Shown: in pieces, positions 56,926-64,000 of the stretch
How the letters are laid out: the number at the start of each line of letters is the position of its first letter
Numbering within the stretch: the stretch's first letter is position 1
Assembly: GCA_019188255.1 (NCBI GenBank)
Contig: JAETXT010000011.1
Location: forward strand, 3,038,001-3,102,000
DNA: 64,000 bases
Source: Verticillium longisporum
Lineage: Eukaryota > Ascomycota > Sordariomycetes > Glomerellales > Plectosphaerellaceae
Reading direction: 5' to 3'
The notes under the pieces: model-generated
Database searches by the model: none
Seen by the model: only the letters and a program-made list of their open reading frames with translations
Told to the model about the DNA's origin: nothing
Program-made: the position numbers and the translations under genes

Positions 56926-57584
56926 GCTGTCTAACACTTGTCGATACGGTATGTCACCGAGTGAGAAGGCTCGGGTTTAAGTTCCATTTCTGTACAGCGA
57001 GGGAGGCGAGTCGCATTTGATGTCTGCTGGCTGGCGGTGTTCTTTTGTCAGACAGCCGTGGACGGGAGCTTGCAGGCACAGCAGTCTTCACGGATTAGTG
57101 TTGGGAGCTACAGCTGAGGTCGCACGGCCTTTGCCCCCCACATGTGAAAGCGACCTTACCGAAAAAGGGTACAAAACCCGCTAACCTCCGACTGACCACG
57201 GCGGAAGAGTACTTCGACAACTGGTCGTAAGCACAAAAAGAGTACGTTCTTGGATAATCAAACCGTCATCCACTAGGGTGAACTTAGGCGTTTAAGTTGA
57301 AGTTCGGCCATTGATAAAAGGCAAGGTAAGTCACCTCAAATGGGTGAAAAGGCGGCGGGGAGGATGGACATGAACGTGAGAATGGGCAAGTGTCTCAGTG
57401 TGCTTTCCGCCTACCCGGGCACCTCAATAGCCAGACAGGTGCCGAGTGACACCTTAGGTAATCGGCCATCTAGTCCTGCCCACACTAACTCTGCCATGGC
57501 GGGGCACAATTGCCTTGCAGACTGATCTCCAAGAGCAGTCAATGCATCTTATGGCACTTTCCCAGCCGTCATTTTACGCTTACG
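56926..57584. other. Intergenic: divergent promoter region
   Basis: Between the Zn2Cys6 gene and DUS4. The plus frame 57340-57525 has no domain. Nothing else seen. Confidence 0.5.
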
Positions 57585-59031
57585 ATGCCGGCTTCCGAAG
57601 AGCTCGAGGCGACCTGCCCGAGTATACAGTATGCACGAAGCCCGTTATGAAATCTTCTTGAGGTGTGAGCGCCAGGCTCACCACTCTTTTTTCTGCCCTT
57701 TAGCCCCCTCAAGATTTTTGATGCTGCAAAAAGTCAAGACCGATATCTAAATGTGTCGGCTCCCATGGTCAGATACAGCAAGGTACAGTCCTGACATTCT
57801 TGTAAATTTCCATGGCGCTCATGATTGCAGCTTGCTTTCAGAAGAACCGTTTTCGAGTATGGAACCGATATCTGTTACACGCCGATGATTCTGTCGAAAG
57901 AGTTCAACAGGAGCCAGTTTGCTCGAGATTGCGGTACTGCCACTTCTCACACTTGACCGCCGATGCAGGCCTGTGGCTGACTTGTCAAGATCTCACCGTG
58001 TCGTCTCGCGGAGTTCAGCCACCGACAGTATTGCAATGGGGTGCCAATAAACCAGAGGAGATCGCGCGCTCATCACTCCTGGCGGCGCCCTATGTCAACG
58101 GCTTCGACCTCAATTGCGGCTGCCCTCAGTCATGGGCCTGCGCCGAGACTCTGGGAGCCGCGCTCATGGAGAAGCGTGAACTGGTGAGGGATATGGTCAT
58201 CGAGACTCGCCAAGCCTTGGAGAGGGACGGATGGGGTGTGGGCAAGGAGAAGGACATCGAGAACCCCCAGGGCCGCAGCGTGAGCGTCAAAATTCGAGTA
58301 CACAAGGACCTGCGGTATGATGAACAACTTTGGTGGCACAATGCTCCAGACCAAACGAAGACTGACTGACCGTAACTTGCAGAAAAACGATGGACTTTAT
58401 CGAAACGGTCATAGGCGACCAGCACAACCGCCACGTCGACTGGCTCACTATCCATCCCCGAACCCGAAGCACGCCCTCTAGTACCCCCATTTTCGGCGAC
58501 TCCCTCGCCATACTCATCGAGAAGTACGGCGCCCGGCTCCCCGTGCTCCTCTCCGGCGACGTCTTCTCCCTCTCCTCCCTTCCGCTGTCACCTCTCCTCG
58601 CCCCTCAGAAGACCATCACAACGAATGGAGAGTCGGAGCCGGCCCTCCCCCGCTTCCGCCCAAGTACCACAAAGCTCGCAGGCCTCATGTCCGCCCGCGG
58701 TATCCTCGCCAACCCTGCGCTCTACGCCGGCCACGAGTCCTGCCCTTGGGAGGCCGTCGAGGCCTTCCTCCGACATCTCGCGCGCGCTCCGCTGCACCTC
58801 AAGCTGGTGCTGCACCACCTCGGCGAGATGTGCGGGCCCGGCATGGGGCCTGATAAGAATGCCCTGTTGACCAAGGGGGAGCGGGCGCAACTGAACGCGA
58901 TGACGAACATGGGCGACGTGATAAATTTCGTGGACGAGGTCGTCGAGCGAAAGACGGGGCGCAAAGGAGGCGTTGACCGTCTGGGCGATATTGCGGACGG
59001 CGTAGACCGAATGAAACTTAGTTCTGCTTAA
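57585..59031 (+). CDS. DUS4: tRNA-dihydrouridine synthase DUS4
   Basis: FMN enzyme that reduces uridine in the tRNA D-loop (yeast Dus4 acts on U20a/U20b). Five exons: 57585-57628, 57704-57782, 57831-57933, 57990-58314 and 58383-59031; phases agree throughout and give 399 residues. FMN-barrel motifs in order: LNVSAPMVRYSKLAFR, YTPMILSKEF, TVLQWGANKPEE, then DLNCGCPQSWACAETLG with the catalytic Cys120, VSVKIRVHKDLR, WLTIHPRTR, PVLLSGDV and LMSARGILANPAL. The intron at 57934-57989 removes what would otherwise look like a frameshift with TGA, and its removal gives ARDCDLTVSSRG, the expected loop. Intron density is high for this window. Confidence 0.93.
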
Positions 59032-59587
59032 GAATCGTGATGCAGAACCCATTGCATGTTGTTGATGTGTTTGCGTGGCGAGTTGTGGACGATCCGATGT
59101 TGACGTGCCAAGAGTTCCACATGCGGGCTTGGACGTTTCCCCGGATTTGAAGGTGTTGACATTCGGTCCGAAGCCATCACCGCTTGGACAGGATCCGCCC
59201 TCTCGCCCATTTTCAGCTGCCAAGATCGGCTGTCAGTGTCAGGCACCGAGCGTCCCCATCCGTGCCTCCCTCTTGACATGCAACACGGATATGAAGCCTC
59301 ACAACATGGGGAACCAAGGCGTCGCAGAATAATTAATGAAAACTTGTTGCAGCGTCTGAACTCCGTCCATGCCTGTTACAGTACATTACCCGGCGCAAAC
59401 TCGCAGCGCCCTAGGTATCATCGTGTTTGCCTCAGCAGGTTGGGCGGCCGTTTCGCCTGCCATCTGAAGCACCACTCTTCCCCACCGCCTCAATACCTTC
59501 TCCTTCTTCCAATGTATCCCAAAGGACACAACAGGCTGTCACAGCACTCCTATCCTTCGCGCACAACCAGAATGTAGGCGAAACACT
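59032..59587. other. Intergenic: convergent 3' regions
   Basis: Between the DUS4 and SDHB stop codons; presumably two 3' UTRs. No gene seen. Confidence 0.5.
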
Positions 59588-60548
59588 TTAGAACGACATC
59601 TGCTTCTTGATCTCGGCAATGGCCAGACCGGGGTTGAGACCCTTGGGGCACGCTCTGGTGCAGTTGAGAATGGTGTGGCATCGGTACAGGCTCATGGAGT
59701 TGTCGAGGGCCATCTTGCGCTCGCCCTTCCTCTCGTCACGGGAGTCGGCCAACCAACGGTAAGACTGGAGCAGGATGGCGGGGCCGAGGTACTCCTCCGA
59801 GTTCCACCAGTACGAGGGGCACGACGTAGAGCAGCAGGCGCAGAGGATGCACTCGTAGAGGCCGTCGAGCTTCCGGCGGTCGGCCTTGGTCTGGCGGTAC
59901 TCCTTGCCCTGAGGTGGGTGTTAGTTTGGAATGTCAGAAGCTTGGTGACGCGGGCAAGACACGTACATCAGGGGAAGGCGTATCCCTTTGGAGGTAGGGC
60001 TTGATGGACTTGTATTGCTTGTAGAACTGCGTCAGGTCGGGCACGAGGTCCTTGACGACGTAGGTGTGAGGCAGAGGGTAGATCTTCATCTCAGACGTCT
60101 CGGTCGGGATGCGGCCTATCACGGGGTTAGCGGCGAGTTTCTTCGGCACGTTGACGAGGCACCACCTCGGCATTCACACATGAAAGTACATACACAAGCA
60201 AGCCAGGGTGTTCTGGCCGTTGATGTTCATGGCGCAGCTACCGCAGATGCCCTCACGGCAACTCCGCCTGAAGGTCAGGGTAGGGTCAATCTCGTTCTTG
60301 ATGCGGACCAGCGCGTCGAGGACCATGGGTCCGGTCTTGTTGAGGTCGAGGGTGTAGGTCTGCATGCGCGGCTTCTCGGTCGGCTGGTCGGGGTTCCAGC
60401 GGTAAATCTGGAACGACTTCATCTTAGGCTCAGGCGTCGTGGCAGGCTCGTTAACGGTGGCCATGGTGCGGGCAAAGAGCGCCGGGCGGAAGGCTGGCCT
60501 GATGGCTGAGCCGAGGACACGGGTCGAGGAAGAGCGGAGAGCGGCCAT
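59588..60548 (-). CDS. SDHB: Succinate dehydrogenase iron-sulfur subunit (complex II)
   Basis: Mitochondrial inner-membrane subunit that carries electrons from FAD to ubiquinone through three Fe-S clusters. Exons 60548-60194, 60115-59967 and 59908-59588, 274 residues. The basic presequence ([20 protein letters not shown]) targets mitochondria. [2Fe-2S] ligands are in [13 protein letters not shown] and LACLC; the other clusters use [16 protein letters not shown] and [18 protein letters not shown]. The residues that bind carboxamide fungicides are in the sensitive state: Pro, Asn and His in CPSYWWN and YRCHT, equal to Botrytis P225, N230 and H272 (spacing N to H is exactly 42). Frame intact. 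It is divergent from the PTC7-like gene. Confidence 0.97.
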
Positions 60549-61183
60549 GTTGGCGATTGATCGCGTGCAGCGAGAGGGGCCCTGGAAAGATTGAGTGCGC
60601 GAACAGGTGCAAGAGGTGAGGAATCTTCTCGGGTGGAAGCGGTGTGGAGGGAGCAATGGCCTGGCGATGGTTCCGCAAGAGAGTCCTCTTCTAGCTGTAT
60701 TGTGCGTGGAGGGTGGCGTTCGGAGCAAGTGCAGCCATCATAGGAAGATTTGGCTTCCCTTCGGTCCCTCGGTTATTCCAAGCACGAAGATGGGCCTGAC
60801 CAATCAGCTGGTGTGCATTTTCAACCTTCTGGCTGCGCAATAATGGGACGAATCGGAAGGACGGGGCACTCTCGGCCTGCACGTGATGGAGTCTGGAGAC
60901 TGACCGGCAATACTTCGGACGGAGCCCAGGGGAGACTGACCCGATGACATCGAATCGCGATTCTTTTCGGATGGGGAATATGGGGTCCCCGGGTGCTAGC
61001 AGACCTGAGCTTCGTATTGGGTTCGGGACCACCTTGCTGGATCGACGACCAGGTGAACCGCATCTACCCAACCATGGGCATAATCCCTTTCGCATAGCAC
61101 TGCCCATTATCGACGTATGCGAGATGTGACGAGGATTCCACATCTTCCGACATCACGACATCCTTCGCGGCACTTTCAGAAAA
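60549..61183. other. Intergenic: shared promoter of SDHB and the PTC7-like gene
   Basis: A 635-bp divergent region between two genes for mitochondrial proteins. No coding feature seen. Confidence 0.5.
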
Positions 61184-62489
61184 ATGGCTGCATCGCTAAC
61201 AGCAGCTCGTCAACCCTTGACACTTTGCACAGCACGCCAGCCCATTAGCATTGGTAGGTCGCATCTGGCAACGTACCCTTGGTAAATTACGCCTGCTAAC
61301 AGACTCTCCACCCAGCCATTGGCCTTGTATCGAAACCTCTTCCTCGAAACAGCCGTCCGACCTCGTCCCACGTCGGCCGACCCATACCTGCCAGATCAAT
61401 GTCCTCAACACCGAGAGGGGGACCTTTCTCCTTCCACGTTGCAGCTTCTTTCATCGGAAAGGACCGCCGATACGATCCCTCGACACACGTATTCCATTTC
61501 AACCCCTACAACCGTATCCAACAGACAAAGCACAACAAGCGCTCCCGCCCAGACAGCGGTCACGATGCCTTCTTCGTCAGCCGCGTCGGCGACACTGGCT
61601 CCGTCGCCCTCGGCGTTGCAGACGGCGTAGGCGGATGGGTCGACTCGGGCGTGGACCCAGCCGACTTTTCCCACGGTCTCTGCGAGTACGTCGCCTCAGC
61701 AGCCTACGAATACAACCCTTCCGTCTCGTCCCCGGCCGACCCCTCGACGCCGCCCTCCGCTCGCTCCCTCCTCCAAGCAGGTTACCAATCCGTCTGTGAA
61801 GACCGGTCCATCCGCGCCGGCGGCAGCACCGCCTGCATCGCCGTCGCCGACCCGGGCGGCACCATCGACGTTGCGATCCTTGGCGACACTGGCTTCGTAC
61901 AGCTGCGCCTCGGCGCCGTGCACGCCGCCTCTGAGCCTCAGACCCACGCATTCAACACCCCCTTTCAGCTCTCCGTCGTGCCTCCCTCTGTCGCCGCACG
62001 CATGGCCGCCTTCGGTGGCGCCCAACTCAGCGACTTCCCCGCGACGCTGACGTGTCCCGCCACGGCCTCCGCCACGGCGATGTCCTCATCTTCGCCAGCG
62101 ACGGCGTCTGGGATAACCTCTTCAACCAGGACATCCTGCGCGTCGCGAGCCGCGTCATGGCCGGCGCGGGCGCCAGGGACACGCCCGCCGTGGGCGAAGC
62201 GGAGAATGGCGGCACCCGCGTCATCGCCGACCTCGCCTCCCTGTCTGAGCAGCAGCAAAAGACGTCGTCCAAGCCGGCCGTCACTCTGCAGAGCGTCCTA
62301 GCCATCGAGCTCGTCTCCGCCGCCTAGGCCGCCAGCGTCAACAGGAAGCTGGACGGGCCTTTTGCCAAGGAGGTGCAAAAGTGGTACCCACACGAGAACT
62401 GGCGTGGCGGCAAGGTTGACGACATTGTGGTCGTCGTCGCCATCGTGTCAGACGACAGCAAGGCTGCGCCGCCCAAGAGCAAACTTTAA
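61184..62489 (+). CDS. PP2C-type protein phosphatase, PTC7/Azr1-like, with frameshift and in-frame stop
   Basis: Mitochondrial Ser/Thr phosphatase family (yeast Ptc7). Exon 1 is 61184-61253 and exon 2 starts at 61316 (branch TGCTAAC, acceptor CCCAG), giving a basic presequence MAASLTAARQPLTLCTARQP; an alternative start is 61399 (MSSTPRGGPFSF). The PP2C blocks are FFVSRVGDTGSVALGVADGV, GGWVDSG, AGGSTACIAVAD and DVLIFASDGVWDNLF. Two lesions: the frame changes at CCCC (62037-62040), where one added base restores it, and a TAG at 62325 interrupts the sequence just before AASVNRKLDGPF; the rest (WYPHENWRGGKVDDIVVVVA) is in frame and ends at 62489. The homopolymer lesion matches the pattern seen elsewhere in this window; the TAG does not and could be a real nonsense change or a separate error. 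Pseudogene status is open. Confidence 0.82.
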
Positions 62490-63645
62490 TCGTCTTGGGG
62501 GGGGGGGTACGGAGAAACATTGGATCGGGCGAGAAGAGTGTCACGATCTACATGTACGTGCCATATCGACATAGCACGGCGTTCAGAGAGTCCAGTGGCG
62601 GGAGGTGGCGTTGCGTTCTGTTTTCCAACCATGCATTCATCCATCGCTACATTGAAAGAAAAGAAAGAGAGAGAGTCAGGAGGGGGGCTCCGGAGCAAGA
62701 ATTAGACGCGCGGACAAAAGCCACATGGCTGTAAAAATAGGACAGGATGTGTTGCAATCCAGCGATTTTAGAGTGCGAGAGAAGACGGCGGCTGAGAGCT
62801 ATAATAAGGGCTGAATACAGATAGTCGGCTTACTATGCACACATGTCGAAGCTTGTTTTTTCCCCCCCTCGTTGGTCCGTTCGGTCATTGGCAGTCGCCC
62901 AGCTGGACGGGCCAGCATCAGCTTCTACGATTCTCTGCGCTTCCTCTCTACCTTACCTTCCCAAGCAGGTGACTGGCCAGAACGAAAAAGCAAAATGCTT
63001 TCCGATTCGCGATGATCAGCCGCCCCCCTCCCCGAGACCTTGCACCTTGCATACACGTGCTGCCGCCGACCGCAGAAACCAAAGGGATGGGAGGGCTCGT
63101 CAGCAGTAGCGCAAAGCTTGGCCAAAGACAATGCGCGGGGTTGTGGTTGCACACTGTCCAGTGCCCCACAAAAAAAGAAAAGGTGTCATGACTACATGGG
63201 TCTGAAGTGTTGTTGCACAACATGGGAGACAGCGGCCAAGCGCGCCATCTACGACCTATGCACGTCCGGCTGAACGACTGGGCTACCTTACCTGGCGACG
63301 AGACGCGAAAGGCGGTAGTATTGTTCACAGTTTACTTCTTCAATTGAACACAACCGAGATGAATCAGAAAGATGCAATTGTCTTGGACCCGTCGATCTAA
63401 GAACATGTGTGTACACGTCGAGCCGCCCTAAGACACAAAAACCGATGCAAGACAGTTCCACGCACATCAACGCAAGCCGCGTCGTATTTGACGATTTACC
63501 CTGTGCCCGAGACTCCAAGCCCCTCGACGCTTTCCCTTAAATAGTCGAGAGGTAATAATGATAAACCGCATTAAGGGTCATCATCCATTAATGAAGAGCA
63601 AGTAATGTGAGCTCGGTATGAACCGAGGCCGGGACGTAAGTACGC
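62490..63645. other. Intergenic: convergent 3' regions
   Basis: A G9-10 homopolymer lies near 62498-62507. Frames around 62843-63328 have no domain. No gene seen. Confidence 0.5.
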
Positions 63646-64000
63646 TTAGTGGAAGTACAGCATGGCCGCGAGGGTCATGATGAGGGCGACGGGGGAGCCG
63701 AGGCGGCCGGCCTTGCTGTCAGGAACAGAGGCGGCAGTGCCGGTGGCGGACTCAGACGCGGTGGTGGAGGCTAAGAAACATATCGTTAGTGGCCTGTGCC
63801 GCAGCGTTGTTGGGCAAGGGAAACACTTACTCCTGGTCCTGGTCACGACGGAGGAAGAGGCCTCAGTGGTGGCGGAGCTCTCGGCGGCGGAAGACGTCGC
63901 AGTCTCGCTCTCGCTGGCAGCGGAGGACTCGGCGGCGGTGCTGGTGACGGTGACGGTGGCGGAAGCGCTGGTGGCGGTGCTGGCAGGGGCAGAGCTGGCG
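63646..64000 (-). CDS. GPI-anchored Ser/Ala/Thr-rich protein, C-terminal end only
   Basis: Cut off by the window edge. Two exons are visible: 64000-63831 (continuing outside) and 63770-63646, joined by a GTAAGT intron with a TTCTTAG acceptor. The visible sequence is Ser/Ala/Thr/Val repeats (TSASATVTVTSTAAESSAAS), a Ser-rich segment, then GRLGSPVALIMTLAAMLYF as a GPI-type C-terminal hydrophobic tail directly before the stop. It is probably a wall or membrane protein; the N-terminal domain that would give the function is not in the window. Similar tails follow CFEM, Kre9 or lytic-enzyme domains in fungi. Confidence 0.65.
   Translation of the reverse strand, partial: ASSAPASTATSASATVTVTSTAAESSAASESETATSSAAESSATTEASSSVVTRTRSKCFPCPTTLRHRPLTICFLASTTASESATGTAASVPDSKAGRLGSPVALIMTLAAMLYFH

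Noticed and set aside
57900..58000. Apparent frameshift and TGA in DUS4
   Set aside because: A 56-nt intron (57934-57989, donor GTACTG, acceptor GTCAAG) restores the frame and the expected sequence, so no lesion is needed.
1..64000. CRISPR arrays, tRNA or rRNA genes
   Set aside because: No spaced direct repeats of the CRISPR type, and no tRNA A/B-box pair or rRNA block was recognised by eye; a covariance search could still find a tRNA.

Overview
The window is nuclear DNA of a filamentous ascomycete (Pezizomycotina, most likely Sordariomycetes). This rests on short 47-100 nt introns with GTRNGT donors, a GC-rich coding bias, fungal-specific families (Zn2Cys6 factor, Sch9 and Psk1-type kinases, fused ADE2, GPI-anchored Ser/Thr/Pro-rich wall proteins), scattered TAGGTACC-type microsatellites and AT-rich, RIP-like transposon remains. 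The genus cannot be named from sequence alone. I see no tRNA, rRNA, CRISPR or operon.

Layout. 1-21 kb is a dense housekeeping block: a cut-off GPI-anchored surface protein, a secreted GH18 chitinase, a small membrane protein, RanGAP, a medium-chain reductase, an Iec1-like C2H2 protein, a four-helix membrane protein, a metallophosphoesterase, a secreted orphan, the Fe-S assembly factor NAR1 and a SUZ/RGG RNA-binding protein. 21-44 kb has long intergenic regions around two S6-kinase-type AGC kinases (Sch9-like with a C2 domain, Psk1-like), with ATP synthase subunit h, a DOMON-cytochrome b561 protein, the splicing factor PRP4 and a transcription cyclin. 44.8-57 kb is the accessory part: three small secreted proteins, two terminal-inverted-repeat elements, a lone Zn2Cys6 factor and gene-poor DNA, with ADE2 embedded. 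57-64 kb returns to housekeeping: DUS4, SDHB, a PTC7-like phosphatase and the end of a second GPI-anchored protein.

Two points matter for a reader. First, at least seven genes are broken by an apparent single missing base, six of them in or next to C or G runs of four or more. Adding one base restores length and frame in each, so this looks like a residual assembly error and not mass pseudogenisation. Second, a 233-bp element with 39-bp perfect inverted repeats ends 28 bp upstream of the start codon of a candidate cysteine-rich secreted protein (51903-52260). The arrangement recalls the miniature elements found in front of effector genes in Fusarium.

Genes are monocistronic. Functional links are by process: TOR-output kinases (Sch9, Psk1), mitochondrial energy (SDHB, ATP14), Fe-S clusters (NAR1 supplies cytosolic clusters), wall and secretion (chitinase, GPI proteins, secreted orphans).
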